Source: Clostridium formicaceticum (GTDB lineage Bacteria > Bacillota > Clostridia > Peptostreptococcales > Natronincolaceae). From it: a stretch of 64,000 bases of DNA. The DNA is taken from contig NZ_CP017603.1 in NCBI RefSeq assembly GCF_001854185.1, positions 3,658,001-3,722,000 on the forward strand, in the 5' to 3' direction. The stretch's first letter is position 1, and every line of letters starts with the position of its first letter. Shown here one piece after another: positions 35,824 to 44,303 of this stretch. The notes below the pieces were generated by a model that was given only the letters and a program-made list of their open reading frames with translations, was not told the DNA's origin and made no database searches. Position numbers and translations under genes: made by a program.

Positions 35824-37093
35824 ATAAATTTACCTCCCTAAACAACTTATTGTTTGTATCAAGATTCTTTCCAAAAATATGTACTTCTTTTCCCTGCTGA
35901 ACAATCATTAACTCTTTAGGCTTCTTATAAAAACATAGTATCAACCCAAGGAGGATGAACAAAGCACCTATAGCAGCTCCAGTCTTACCCTTCATTTTGT
36001 TTACTTGAAGATACGTATACATTTGAGGATCATCAAATACAAAGGTAAAATCCTGCCAATGGATAGCTTCCCCTATAGCAGCCACATTCATAGAAATCCT
36101 CTGTCCCATAAAAAATAGAGAGTACAGCACTTTAGGATTATTAGGCTGATTAGAGACACTTAGTATGCCATTTTCTGTTGCCATAAAGTCAGGATAAAAT
36201 TTTTGAAATTCTATCGCAAGTATACCATTTTGATCCGCTATTCCAGTTGTTTCATAAAGTATATCCTCCTGAATCAATTCATCCCTTCGATATACTTTTA
36301 TACTGGTTGCCCATCCAGCTGCTGATTGATAGAAAGCATATCCCTTATGCCTCATAGGATGATTTACATAAATATTTGATGACTTTAATGGGTCCCCCTT
36401 TTGGTTTTTCAAATCTATATGAGAGACATATTGCTTTATTGACCCATCTTCCCTATAATCTATATCAAAGTCATGAATATCTATCCTATACTCTGTTCCC
36501 TGTACTTCCTTACTCTCTCCAGGCAGACCATAGACAGAGGTGGTAAAATAAGTAAATTGACCATAGGCATAAAATACGATGGTAAGCAATACCCCTAAGT
36601 GAATAAACCATGAACCTAAATAACCCATTTGACTTTTCTTGCTATAGTACATTATTTTATTATTGTCTTTCTTGATTTTGCTAAACCCATTAAACCCATA
36701 GGTTTGAAAAATCTCTTTAAACACAATTTTATGATCCACTTTATTTTGCATTTCACCTGAAGATATTTTATCCATTATGCTGGGATTAGGAACTGCTCTA
36801 ACTCTTTCTATGATCTTACTGAATCTAGAGATGCTGCATAAAAATAGATTTAAACACAAAGCACCGAGTAATACAATAAAATAAGGTGAATGATACAAAT
36901 CATCTATCTTAAACATTAAAATTCCCTTTGCTATTGCCTGAGAATAACTATGCTCATAAAAGTTTACTTCTCTACCCTGTGGTACTAGAGAACCCACTAC
37001 AGAAAAACCTCCGAGGATTCCCAACAACATTAAACCAAATTTCATGGACTTTAGGAAATCTACAATACCTCTAATCCTCTTTTTTCTTTTCAT
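35813..37093 (-). CDS. resB: cytochrome c synthase subunit ResB/Ccs1 (cassette 1)
   Basis: Partner of CcsA in heme ligation to apocytochromes. It has 426 residues: three N-terminal membrane helices (about 13-33, 65-87, 155-178), a large extracytoplasmic domain and a final helix (about 372-390). Family motifs include SMKFGLMLLGILGG, GSLVPQG, SWFIHLGVLLTIV and VNHPMRHKGYAFYQS. Downstream of nrfA on the same strand, so it presumably matures that pentaheme protein. Confidence 0.93.
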   Translation of the reverse strand: MKRKKRIRGIVDFLKSMKFGLMLLGILGGFSVVGSLVPQGREVNFYEHSYSQAIAKGILMFKIDDLYHSPYFIVLLGALCLNLFLCSISRFSKIIERVRAVPNPSIMDKISSGEMQNKVDHKIVFKEIFQTYGFNGFSKIKKDNNKIMYYSKKSQMGYLGSWFIHLGVLLTIVFYAYGQFTYFTTSVYGLPGESKEVQGTEYRIDIHDFDIDYREDGSIKQYVSHIDLKNQKGDPLKSSNIYVNHPMRHKGYAFYQSAAGWATSIKVYRRDELIQEDILYETTGIADQNGILAIEFQKFYPDFMATENGILSVSNQPNNPKVLYSLFFMGQRISMNVAAIGEAIHWQDFTFVFDDPQMYTYLQVNKMKGKTGAAIGALFILLGLILCFYKKPKELMIVQQGKEVHIFGKNLDTNNKLFREVNLYVE

Positions 37094-37129
37094 CTCATCA
37101 CATCCTTAAACTTTATAAAAAATTCATAG

Positions 37130-37232
37130 GCGTTAACTTAACCCTATTATTTTCAAAATTCCCTCGCGAACTATCATCCTGAGCATAGCGAAGGATCTTG
37201 GAATGATGACAAATTATGGTCTAAGTTAACGC
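37130..37232. repeat. inverted-repeat-bounded intergenic element (about 103 bp)
   Basis: Ends GCGTTAACTTA (37130-37140) and TAAGTTAACGC (37222-37232) are perfect 11-bp inverted repeats. Inside is a sequence like the short dispersed repeat CCTGAGCATAGCGAAGGATC that I recall from several Firmicute genomes, with a local ATCCT/AGGAT stem. Non-coding. Confidence 0.65.
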
Positions 37233-37257
37233 TAATGATAAAAAATTATAAAATAAG

Positions 37258-37297
37258 ACTTAATTCAGTGGGCGCCTTAGCAATACACCGAAGGAGC
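37258..37297 (+). repeat. dispersed intergenic repeat, copy C (3' end only)
   Basis: Keeps CTTAGCAATACACCGAAGGA, the right-hand part of copies A and D, and CAGTGGGCGC in place of the stem arm. The rest of the element is missing. Confidence 0.65.
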
Positions 37298-37315
37298 AAT
37301 TATCTTAATAGAAAA

Positions 37316-37349
37316 CTACCACTATCTAAAAATTTCTTGATAGTGGTAG
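37316..37349 (-). terminator. terminator after nrfA (cassette 1)
   Basis: 11-bp stem CTACCACTATC / GATAGTGGTAG with a short T run, about 20 bases after the nrfA stop. Together with the repeats it separates nrfA from resB, so resB-ccsA may need read-through or its own promoter. Confidence 0.75.
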
Positions 37350-37369
37350 ATAATTAAGTCTCATTTTAT

Positions 37370-38644
37370 CTACTGCTGCTCTGCTAAAATATCTAACGCC
37401 TGCTGAGCAAAGTCTTTAGCCTGCTCTAAGGCTTCTCTAGCCTTCGCCGCATGATGGAACCCAGTAGAGTTTTCCACCATGACAAAATCCCAACGATACT
37501 GTGCTTTCCTATGTAAATCCCAAAGCTTTTCTACTGTATCCTCATCTAAATTTCTCTCATCTAGTGCAGTGGCAAAATCTTCTATAAGCTGCACAATCAT
37601 GCCGCTGACCTCTACCTGCATTGCATCTATTTCTCTTTGAATTTCTTCTGTTTCAGCGATAATGGCCTCAGTATCTGTATGACATCTTCCGCAGGATTCT
37701 TCAACGGTTTTTAGTGGACTCTTTGCCCAGTGAGAAGTATAGGTTTCACCTTCTTCTTCTACCGTTGGCATATGGCAATCGGCACAACTTATCCCCATTC
37801 TATCATGTACACTACCTGTATACATTTCAAACTCTGGATGTTGTACTTTAATGAGTGGTGTTCCTGTTCTAGGATGCTTCCAATCATAAAAATCTCTTTC
37901 ATCAAAATAAGCTTCTATCTCTTCAATCCCTATACCATTATCCCAAGGTAAAACAACTTCTCTCGTTTCTGGATCAAAGTAATATTCTACATGACATTGG
38001 GCACAGGCCATAGTTCCTGGTGATGGCTCCTGCTGCAATTTGGTTAAACCTACCGTAAGATGTGGCGCAGTTACCTGTATATTTTCTCCTGGTTCATTTC
38101 TATGACAATTATAACAGCTAATCGCATTTTCTATCCCCTGTACGGTTTCATGAAAATCTAATGTAAATAAGTCTTGTCCATGCTCTACAAATAACTTTTC
38201 ATAATCAGCTGTTTTACAAGCTAGACAAGAGGCACCTGGTTTAGGTCGAGCAGTGTTGATTACATCCTCTAAAGAATAATAGTGTCCTCTAGCTACAAAA
38301 TATTCTTTAGAAAATCCTATCCCATCATAAAGTATCTTTATGTTAGGATATTTTTCCAAGTAATCAACAGGGTGTAGTCCACCTAGTGTACTATCTTCCA
38401 CTGTATTGTCTCCCATTCTAGAAGTTCTTAAAAAAGACTCATAAATCATAGGATACTCCTCCTGCCAATGGGCTGCTTCTAAAATCATATCCTCTGGCGC
38501 TGGCACTTCCCCTAGCGGTCTTTGAGGTACTTCTTCAGGAGTTTCTTCTGGCGTCTCCTCCTGCTGTCTTGCACAACCTATGTTGGTGAGCACTAATGTT
38601 AACACCATCACAAAAACCAACAGTGTATTGATATATCGTTTCAT
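37370..38644 (-). CDS. nrfA: pentaheme nitrite reductase NrfA, lipoprotein form
   Basis: Ammonia-forming cytochrome c nitrite reductase, 424 residues. The signal peptide ends in lipobox TNIGC with Cys24, so it should be lipid-anchored outside the membrane. Heme sites: CLACK (140-144, the catalytic Lys-ligated heme), then CYNCH (177-181), CAQCH (214-218), CADCH (287-291) and CGRCH (318-322). HVEYY supplies the active-site Tyr and KVQHPE the catalytic His region. An acidic Pro/Glu linker follows the lipid cysteine. No NrfH is encoded nearby. A second nrfA is at 54546. Confidence 0.94.
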   Translation of the reverse strand: MKRYINTLLVFVMVLTLVLTNIGCARQQEETPEETPEEVPQRPLGEVPAPEDMILEAAHWQEEYPMIYESFLRTSRMGDNTVEDSTLGGLHPVDYLEKYPNIKILYDGIGFSKEYFVARGHYYSLEDVINTARPKPGASCLACKTADYEKLFVEHGQDLFTLDFHETVQGIENAISCYNCHRNEPGENIQVTAPHLTVGLTKLQQEPSPGTMACAQCHVEYYFDPETREVVLPWDNGIGIEEIEAYFDERDFYDWKHPRTGTPLIKVQHPEFEMYTGSVHDRMGISCADCHMPTVEEEGETYTSHWAKSPLKTVEESCGRCHTDTEAIIAETEEIQREIDAMQVEVSGMIVQLIEDFATALDERNLDEDTVEKLWDLHRKAQYRWDFVMVENSTGFHHAAKAREALEQAKDFAQQALDILAEQQ

Positions 38645-38803
38645 TTTATTTTCTCCCTTCTTGTAATCTTTAGCTTACACTTTATTATTCGCTATATTAA
38701 GAAATTCTATGATGATTTTTATATTTTTTTATACAAATATTCATAAGAAGCAAGTCATATATATTAATATTACTCATTTACTACAAATAAAGGAGGAAAT
38801 AAA

Positions 38804-40552
38804 ATGGTAATGCTCCCGCTGCAACCCCCTAATCCCACCACAGAAGAACGCTATGAAATGGTGCGCTTTGCGCTGGAAATGGAAAATCGTCCTGAGGATT
38901 TCAAAAATGTTATTTCTCTGCTAAACCCTCCCCCTGATATTACTACAATTCGCCCTCCCGGCTCTTGTAAACACATAAAGGTGGCCATTTTAGGAGCAGG
39001 GACGGCAGGCTTATCAGCTGCCTTTGAACTAAGGAAGCTCGGGGTTCATACTACTGTATTTGAAGCACAAGAAAAAAGAATTGGGGGTAGAATTTACACC
39101 CATTACTTTGACAAAGCAAAATGTTTTTATGGAGAGCTTGGGGCGATGCGTTTTGCTGCCAGTCATAATGTTATGTGGCATTATATCAACCTTTTTAAGT
39201 TAGATACTCGCCCCTTTATACAGACCAACGAAAATGCCTTTATCTATGTACGGGGCGTGCGAGTTAGAAATGACCCTGAAGGTAGAAACGTACAAAGATA
39301 TATTTACCCAAAGTTTGATATGACGGAGCAGGAAAGGCTCCTGACATGGCAACAGTTAGAAGCCATTGCCTTTGAAGAACCCCTGCTTTCCATTCCTCCG
39401 GAAATCAGAAAAGAAATTCTACAAATAAGAGCCTTCTATAGTCCTCAGATAAATGTTGCGGACTTTTTCAATATTCGACAAAGTATGGAGAAGGCTGGGT
39501 TAAGCGATGGTGCTATAGCAATGCTAAGTAATGTGAATCCATCGACTGGAGGATTTCTCTATAAAAGCTTTTTCGAAATATTGATGGAGATATACGGGGT
39601 GAATTTTTCTTTTATGTATGAAATTCCCGGTGGTATGGCAAAGTTTCCCGAAGCCTTTCAACACTCTCTCCTGCAAGAATATCCTCAATATCACTATCCT
39701 ACGATCTCCCCTGATGACTTAGGAAAAGTTCATTTAAAGCTTGGGCATAAAATTATGGGACTTAGTCAGTGTAGATTGGATGGAAGTGTAACCCTTCAGT
39801 ATAAAGTAAAGGATAACCCCTCTATCCAGCAGGAGGACTTTGATTTTGTTATTTGTACCCTCCCCTTCTCTAGTGTCAGACAATTGAAGTTAGAACCTCT
39901 ATTCAGCAGCAATAAAATGCAAGCCATTAGAATTTTAACCTATATAGCTGCTCAAAAAACTGCTTGTTTCTTTAAAAGCCGTTTTTGGGAAATGGGAGAA
40001 AAGAAGATCGTTGGAGGCAGTTCCTCAACGGATTTACCTATTAATACCATCTGGTATCCTTCTGATGATGCCCTTAGGTTGGAAGAAGAAGTAGAAAAGG
40101 ACCGTAAAAAAAGCTATCATGACGCCTACGGTTGTAAATGGGACACTACATCACCTCAAGCTCCCAAGGGTCCTGGCGTTTTACTGGCTTCCTATAATTG
40201 GGGCCAAGACGCTGTAAGATTAGGAAATGTACCTGAACCCTTCCGAATTTATTTTATAAAGAGACAGGTAGAAGAGGTGCATGGCCTCTATCCCGGAAGT
40301 CTGGATCCCTTGCTGATCGATCATAAAACTGTCCATTGGAATACAGAACCATGGTTTTGGGGAGCTTATTCCTTCTATTCCCCTAGTGAAAATAGGGTGT
40401 TCTCTAAGGTAGCTATAACACCAGAATATAACAATAGGGTGTTTTTCGCTGGCGAACATGTTTCTGTATCTAGGGCATGGATTCAAGGCGCTTTGCAAAC
40501 TGGTATGATGGCAGCTAACGATGTAGCAAAAGCTTGCAATAGAATTCTCTAG
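38804..40552 (+). CDS. FAD-dependent amine/amino acid oxidase family protein
   Basis: Flavoprotein of 582 residues in the flavin monoamine oxidase / L-amino acid oxidase superfamily. An N-terminal extension of about 55 residues precedes the Rossmann motif VAILGAGTAGLSAAFELRKL (about 62-81), with FEAQEKRIGGRIYTH after it. The substrate domain has GELGAMRFAASHNV, and the C-terminal FAD motif is VFFAGEHVSVSRAWIQGALQTG. The closest functional guesses are L-tryptophan or other amino acid oxidases. No signal peptide is seen. An oxygen-using enzyme type in an apparent anaerobe is notable; the real acceptor is unknown. Confidence 0.87.
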   Translation: MVMLPLQPPNPTTEERYEMVRFALEMENRPEDFKNVISLLNPPPDITTIRPPGSCKHIKVAILGAGTAGLSAAFELRKLGVHTTVFEAQEKRIGGRIYTHYFDKAKCFYGELGAMRFAASHNVMWHYINLFKLDTRPFIQTNENAFIYVRGVRVRNDPEGRNVQRYIYPKFDMTEQERLLTWQQLEAIAFEEPLLSIPPEIRKEILQIRAFYSPQINVADFFNIRQSMEKAGLSDGAIAMLSNVNPSTGGFLYKSFFEILMEIYGVNFSFMYEIPGGMAKFPEAFQHSLLQEYPQYHYPTISPDDLGKVHLKLGHKIMGLSQCRLDGSVTLQYKVKDNPSIQQEDFDFVICTLPFSSVRQLKLEPLFSSNKMQAIRILTYIAAQKTACFFKSRFWEMGEKKIVGGSSSTDLPINTIWYPSDDALRLEEEVEKDRKKSYHDAYGCKWDTTSPQAPKGPGVLLASYNWGQDAVRLGNVPEPFRIYFIKRQVEEVHGLYPGSLDPLLIDHKTVHWNTEPWFWGAYSFYSPSENRVFSKVAITPEYNNRVFFAGEHVSVSRAWIQGALQTGMMAANDVAKACNRIL

Positions 40553-40567
40553 AAAGAAGTCTTCAAG

Positions 40568-40597
40568 TTGACATTTTAGAAGTGTTAATGCTATACT
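40568..40597 (+). promoter_or_regulatory. sigma-A-type promoter for the thi operon
   Basis: TTGACA at 40568-40573 and TATACT at 40592-40597, with 18 bases between, 114 bases before the thiE start. Confidence 0.75.
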
Positions 40598-40603
40598 AAA
40601 ATC

Positions 40604-40710
40604 AAAATAGTAAATCTATTAGAGATGTGCCCTTTAGAGGGTGAGAAAGGATTTTATACACCTCCCATTAAAGCTGGGTGGTGTTTTTATTTCAAAGGAG
40701 GAAAAGTTGG
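40604..40710 (+). promoter_or_regulatory. thi operon leader, possible attenuator of unknown type
   Basis: About 105 bases of untranslated leader with a small hairpin CCCT-TTAG-AGGG and then a terminator-like hairpin before thiE. GAGGGTG in the first part could pair with CACCTC of the terminator stem as an antiterminator. The conserved TPP-riboswitch blocks (CTGAGA, ACCTGATCTGG, GCGTAGGGAA) are not present. Confidence 0.45.
40658..40688 (+). terminator. terminator hairpin in the thi leader
   Basis: ACACCTCCC pairs with GGGTGGTGT (one T-T mismatch), nine-base loop, then TTTTT. It lies directly before the thiE ribosome binding site, so it should be conditional. Confidence 0.75.
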
Positions 40711-41334
40711 ATGACTATAGATTATAGCTTATATTTAATTACAGACCGCTATTTAGTAGGAAACAAAAACTTTTTTGATGCTGTTGCAAAAGCACTAAAG
40801 GGGGGAGTTACACTACTGCAGGTAAGAGAGAAGAATGTTAGTTCCAGGGAATTTTATGCTATTAGTTCAAAACTTAAAGAAATCACAAGACAGTTTGATG
40901 TGCCTCTTATTATCAATGATCGACTAGACATTGCCTTAGCGGTAGATGCTGATGGTCTACATATAGGTGAAGATGATTTGCCGATTGAAATAGCAAGAAA
41001 ATTATTGGGTAATAATAAAATCTTAGGCTACTCTGCATCTACTGTAGAAGAAGCCCGTTATGCTGAAAAAATGGGGGCAAATTATTTAGGCACTGGAGCC
41101 GTATTTCCTACCGATAGTAAAAAAGATGCAGGAGCTGCCATAGGTTTGGATAAACTTAGAGAGGTTGTAGAGAGTGTTAATATTCCCGTAGTAGGCATTG
41201 GAGGTATTTCTCCCCAAAACATAGATGCGGTAAAATCAGCCGGAGCTAATGGTATAGCCCTCATATCCGCCATATTATCCCAGGAAGATACTTATAAAGC
41301 TGCTAAGGAGCTACTTACCCGATGGAAAAGATAA
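40711..41334 (+). CDS. thiE: thiamine-phosphate synthase ThiE
   Basis: Joins HMP-PP and thiazole phosphate to give thiamine monophosphate. It has 207 residues in a TIM barrel. Motifs: YLITDRYLV at the start, LLQVREKNVSSREFY, LIINDRLDIALAVDADGLHIGEDDLP, GTGAVFPTDSKKDAG and PVVGIGGISPQNI. The ATG at 40711 has AAAGGAGG; an earlier in-frame codon lies inside the terminator stem. It overlaps the next gene by 13 bases. Confidence 0.95.
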   Translation: MTIDYSLYLITDRYLVGNKNFFDAVAKALKGGVTLLQVREKNVSSREFYAISSKLKEITRQFDVPLIINDRLDIALAVDADGLHIGEDDLPIEIARKLLGNNKILGYSASTVEEARYAEKMGANYLGTGAVFPTDSKKDAGAAIGLDKLREVVESVNIPVVGIGGISPQNIDAVKSAGANGIALISAILSQEDTYKAAKELLTRWKR

Positions 41335-41975
41335 GCTATGTTTTTTTTGTGGACTTTGATGGTACCATTACAAAAACGGATGTGTGTGAAACGATTATAG
41401 CAAAACTAGCAGGTCCTGGTTGGAAAGAAATCAATAAAAAGTGGGAAAGAAAAGAATTATCTACATTAGCCTGTGCTAAAGAAACCTTTAAGCTATTTAC
41501 AAGAAAAGATCCCGAAGCCTTTCAGGAAATCGTGGAGACTGTAGAAGTCAATGAAGGCTTCAAAGCTTTTGTGGCCTATTGTCAAACGAAAGGTTATCCT
41601 ATTTATATTTTAAGTGATGGTTATGACTACTATATTGAGTATATTTTAAATAGAGAGGGTTTAACTTTACCTTATTACTCTAATAAGTTGACTTTCTCTG
41701 CAGATCTTGAAGTAGCAACACCTCACCACTCAAAAGATTGTGGCTTATGTGGTGTATGCAAAACAGCCTTAATACAGCAGTTGAGAAAAAAAGCTGAAAA
41801 AAGCATCTATATTGGTGATGGTTCTTCCGATTTTTGCCCAGCGGAAAAAGTGGATTATGTATTTGCAAAAAAAAGGCTTCTTAATCACTGTTTAAGCTTA
41901 GGAAGACAGGTTTATAGTTTTAACAACTTTAAAGACATATTAAATCAAATGCAGCGTTTAGAGGAGGGACAATGA
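41322..41975 (+). CDS. MtnX-like HAD phosphatase in the thiamine operon
   Basis: 217 residues. HAD motif I is VDFDGTITKTD with nucleophile Asp11 and general acid Asp13; motif II is ILSDGYDYY and motif IV is YIGDGSSDFCPA. A cysteine cluster CGLCGVCK (about 137-144) fits the MtnX/phosphoserine-phosphatase-like group and may bind metal. Its overlap with thiE and thiD suggests it dephosphorylates thiamine phosphate or an HMP phosphate; this is inferred from context and no methionine-salvage genes are nearby. Confidence 0.85.
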   Translation: MEKISYVFFVDFDGTITKTDVCETIIAKLAGPGWKEINKKWERKELSTLACAKETFKLFTRKDPEAFQEIVETVEVNEGFKAFVAYCQTKGYPIYILSDGYDYYIEYILNREGLTLPYYSNKLTFSADLEVATPHHSKDCGLCGVCKTALIQQLRKKAEKSIYIGDGSSDFCPAEKVDYVFAKKRLLNHCLSLGRQVYSFNNFKDILNQMQRLEEGQ

Positions 41976-42775
41976 TGAAACGTTTGTTAACAATTGCTGG
42001 CTCCGATTGCAGTGGAGGAGCTGGTATTCAGGCAGATTTAAAAACCTTTTCGGCCTTAGGAACCTATGGCATGAGTGTTATCACAGCCATCACTGCGCAA
42101 AATACACAAGGAGTAGATGCTGTTGTCGATATTGATAAAACTATGGTGAAGGCGCAGATTGATGCCATTTTTGAAGATATTGTGGTGGACGCAGTCAAGG
42201 TGGGTATGGTTTCTAGTAGTGAAATCATCCTTCAAATTACTAATTCTTTATTGGAGTGGCTTCCCCCTTTTCTTGTAGTAGACCCTGTGATGGTTTCCAC
42301 AAGTGGTCGTCGCTTGCTGAAGCCAGAAGCAAAAAATACCCTTATCAAAGAACTATTCCCTATCACAACATTAGTGACACCTAATATTCCTGAGGCAGAA
42401 ACAATACTAGATACAAAAATTGTTGGCATCGAGGACATGGAGCGAGCAGCTAAAGCAATCTATGCTCTAGGACCTAAAGGTGTATTGGTAAAGGGAGGAC
42501 ATTTACTAGGAGATGCTGTTGATATATTCTATGATGGTACAACAATAACAAAATTTACTTCTCCAAGAATATACAAAAAGAACACCCATGGCACTGGATG
42601 TACGCTTTCTTCCGCTATTGCTACTCACCTAGCACTTGGCTTTGATTTAGTAACCGCTATTAGTAAATCAAAGGATTATGTCACAAAAGCTATTGATTGC
42701 GGAATAGCGATCGGCAAAGGAGTAGGCCCCCTGCACCATTTTCACCAATTCTATCCTTCTACCGTCAGTGATTAA
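41972..42775 (+). CDS. thiD: hydroxymethylpyrimidine (phosphate) kinase ThiD
   Basis: Phosphorylates HMP and HMP-P to HMP-PP for ThiE. It has 267 residues in a ribokinase fold. Motifs: TIAGSDCSGGAGIQADLKTF, ITAITAQNTQGV, VDPVMVSTSGRRLL and the C-terminal anion hole NTHGTGCTLSSAIA. It starts with an ATGA overlap with the HAD gene and is followed by a strong terminator that ends the operon. Confidence 0.96.
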   Translation: MMKRLLTIAGSDCSGGAGIQADLKTFSALGTYGMSVITAITAQNTQGVDAVVDIDKTMVKAQIDAIFEDIVVDAVKVGMVSSSEIILQITNSLLEWLPPFLVVDPVMVSTSGRRLLKPEAKNTLIKELFPITTLVTPNIPEAETILDTKIVGIEDMERAAKAIYALGPKGVLVKGGHLLGDAVDIFYDGTTITKFTSPRIYKKNTHGTGCTLSSAIATHLALGFDLVTAISKSKDYVTKAIDCGIAIGKGVGPLHHFHQFYPSTVSD

Positions 42776-42783
42776 AATAAATC

Positions 42784-42824
42784 AGTAAATCCTTCTTAAT
42801 TTATCATCTTAAGAAGGATTTACT
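42784..42824 (+). terminator. terminator of the thi operon
   Basis: 16-bp perfect stem AGTAAATCCTTCTTAA / TTAAGAAGGATTTACT, nine-base loop. Confidence 0.88.
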
Positions 42825-42945
42825 TATAAAATACTCTTTTTTATAATGTAGCTATCCGCCTATGCATCTTAATACATGAAAGGCCGCATTCCCGATCATT
42901 CACTATATTTTTTATCCAAAATCTATATCGTGTATATAAAAATAA

Positions 42946-43479
42946 TTATTTCTTTTTACTTTTCTTATAGATTGAATAAAGTTTTTGAATGATATCTAAG
43001 GGATTATCCCACTGAGTTATATGATTAGCACCATCAGTAGTGACAGCTTTTTCTATCTCATTATCTATATGATTTTCTAGAATTTCTTCCTTGCTTATAG
43101 AAGCCTCTTCTTTATTAATTTCTTTCTCTATAGGAAATGTTTCAAATATTTCGAGTGCTTCAGCTTTTTCTTCACTTATGCTCTCACTTTCTTGATGTAC
43201 ACGATCTTTAAAGTAATTATCCTCTTCACTTAACAATTCCTGATTTTCTGCTATGCTATCTTTAAAATCACTTGCTTGTTTATAAGGAGCATTACTTTTT
43301 TCTTCTGTTTCCTGAGCGGAGCAAACCTCCTCTATATACGCTTCGTTATCAAAGTTTTTTTGAAAACTACTTTTGTCTTCATCGCTATTCTTTTCATAGG
43401 TTTTTATCGTGTTGTTGTACATCACCCATCGTGATGTGTACATATCACTGTTTTTGGATTTTGATGAATGATTTTTCAT
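42946..43479 (-). CDS. unrecognised acidic, disordered-looking protein with C-terminal NPLDIIQKLY motif
   Basis: 177 residues, not recognised. Residues 1-150 are rich in Glu, Ser, Lys and Asn with no clear hydrophobic core and look largely disordered. The end is WDNPLDIIQKLYSIYKKSKKK, a short amphipathic helix with a basic tail. A very similar motif, NNPIELLEKLYRIRNE, occurs in the 62-residue protein at 44580-44768, so the two may bind the same partner. It is the last gene of the minus-strand small-gene cluster. The ATG has AAGGAG upstream. Confidence 0.65.
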   Translation of the reverse strand: MKNHSSKSKNSDMYTSRWVMYNNTIKTYEKNSDEDKSSFQKNFDNEAYIEEVCSAQETEEKSNAPYKQASDFKDSIAENQELLSEEDNYFKDRVHQESESISEEKAEALEIFETFPIEKEINKEEASISKEEILENHIDNEIEKAVTTDGANHITQWDNPLDIIQKLYSIYKKSKKK

Positions 43480-43511
43480 ATTGCAAAATTCTCCTTACTT
43501 TAAGTTTGACG

Positions 43512-43862
43512 CTACTTTTCAACTTTATTATTAAACTTTGTTATCTTTTTAAATAATCTGTAAATTTCTTCTTGATTAAACTTGCATTTTTCAGTTAAAT
43601 AGTTTATTACCTTTTCAGGGTTAGAGGAAATAAAAAAGTTTTGATTTTTTGCTATTTCACTCAAAACCTTTTCATAAAGTATCTTTTCACTAGGAAATAA
43701 AATATCCTCCACTTTTATTTTATACGACTTAGGTCTGCGGTGAGAGCCTCCCTTATCTACATATTCTTCCACCCATGTATGTCCTTGCTTACATTGAAAC
43801 CTAACATGTTCTGGTTTGTTTATTTTTATAACCTCAGTGCTGTTGCATTCTTTACATTTCAC
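43512..43862 (-). CDS. zinc-ribbon protein of unknown function
   Basis: 116 residues. The N-terminus MKCKECNSTEVIKIN with FQCKQGHTW after it gives C-x2-C and C-x3-H, a one-ribbon zinc site. A basic segment (HRRPKSYKIK) and a helical C-terminal half (about 60-116) ending KKITKFNNKVEK follow. It may be a nucleic-acid or protein-binding adaptor, but nothing more specific can be said. The start is GTG at 43862 behind GGGGGG. It lies between unrecognised small genes. Confidence 0.7.
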   Translation of the reverse strand: MKCKECNSTEVIKINKPEHVRFQCKQGHTWVEEYVDKGGSHRRPKSYKIKVEDILFPSEKILYEKVLSEIAKNQNFFISSNPEKVINYLTEKCKFNQEEIYRLFKKITKFNNKVEK

Positions 43863-43873
43863 GTATATCCCCC

Positions 43874-44269
43874 CTAATTACGTTTAGAAATACCAAATAC
43901 CTTAATTCCTGGTTTTACCTCAAAAGTACTAAAAGCCTCACCATTGATGCACACGGTACCTTTGTCATCTATATTTATATTTAGATCAAATCCTTCTAAA
44001 TTAAATTTTTCAACGTAATAAGGAGAAACCAATACAAAAATAGCATTTGCTTGAAAAGGCGATGTACTATAAGCATTCGTCAGATTTGCTTGGTTCGATA
44101 AGTTGGCTAAAAAATTGTAACATCCACTATTTTGTATACTACTTTCTTTAGTACTTTGTTTGTTACTTATGCCATTATTTTCTTTATTAATTTTATCCTC
44201 ACTGGTTTTCTTGATCTCTTCATTGATTTTTTCGTTATTTTTTTCATTCTTCTCGATATGATCTGTCAA
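43874..44269 (-). CDS. small-cluster protein with SNQAN motif and beta-like tail
   Basis: 131 residues, family not recognised. The first 45 residues are charged and disordered-looking (Lys, Glu, Asn). From residue 46, GCYNFLANLSNQANLTNAYS leads into a hydrophobic strand (ANAIFVLVSPYYVEKFN), then INIDDKGTVCINGEAF. SNQAN and the I-x-I-D-x-x-G-x-x-x-I-N-G pattern recur in the neighbours at 44304 and, in part, 44790 and 45114. The start is probably TTG at 44269 (GGGGG upstream). The repeated design suggests co-assembling subunits; that is an inference. Confidence 0.68.
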   Translation of the reverse strand: MTDHIEKNEKNNEKINEEIKKTSEDKINKENNGISNKQSTKESSIQNSGCYNFLANLSNQANLTNAYSTSPFQANAIFVLVSPYYVEKFNLEGFDLNINIDDKGTVCINGEAFSTFEVKPGIKVFGISKRN

Positions 44270-44303
44270 ACTTAGTTTACCCCCTTTTCTCTATGATTTA
44301 AGA

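Noticed and set aside
37130-37297. Intact insertion sequence between resB and nrfA
   Set aside because: Only about 100 bp between inverted repeats and no transposase frame; no target duplication seen.
40604-40710. TPP riboswitch or T-box before thiE
   Set aside because: The conserved TPP blocks are absent, and the GGGTGG next to the T run is part of the terminator stem, not the T-box antiterminator sequence with its usual ACCGCG.
42946-43862. Toxin-antitoxin pair (zinc-ribbon and acidic protein)
   Set aside because: Sizes, order and lack of toxin motifs do not fit; both genes sit inside a larger small-gene cluster.
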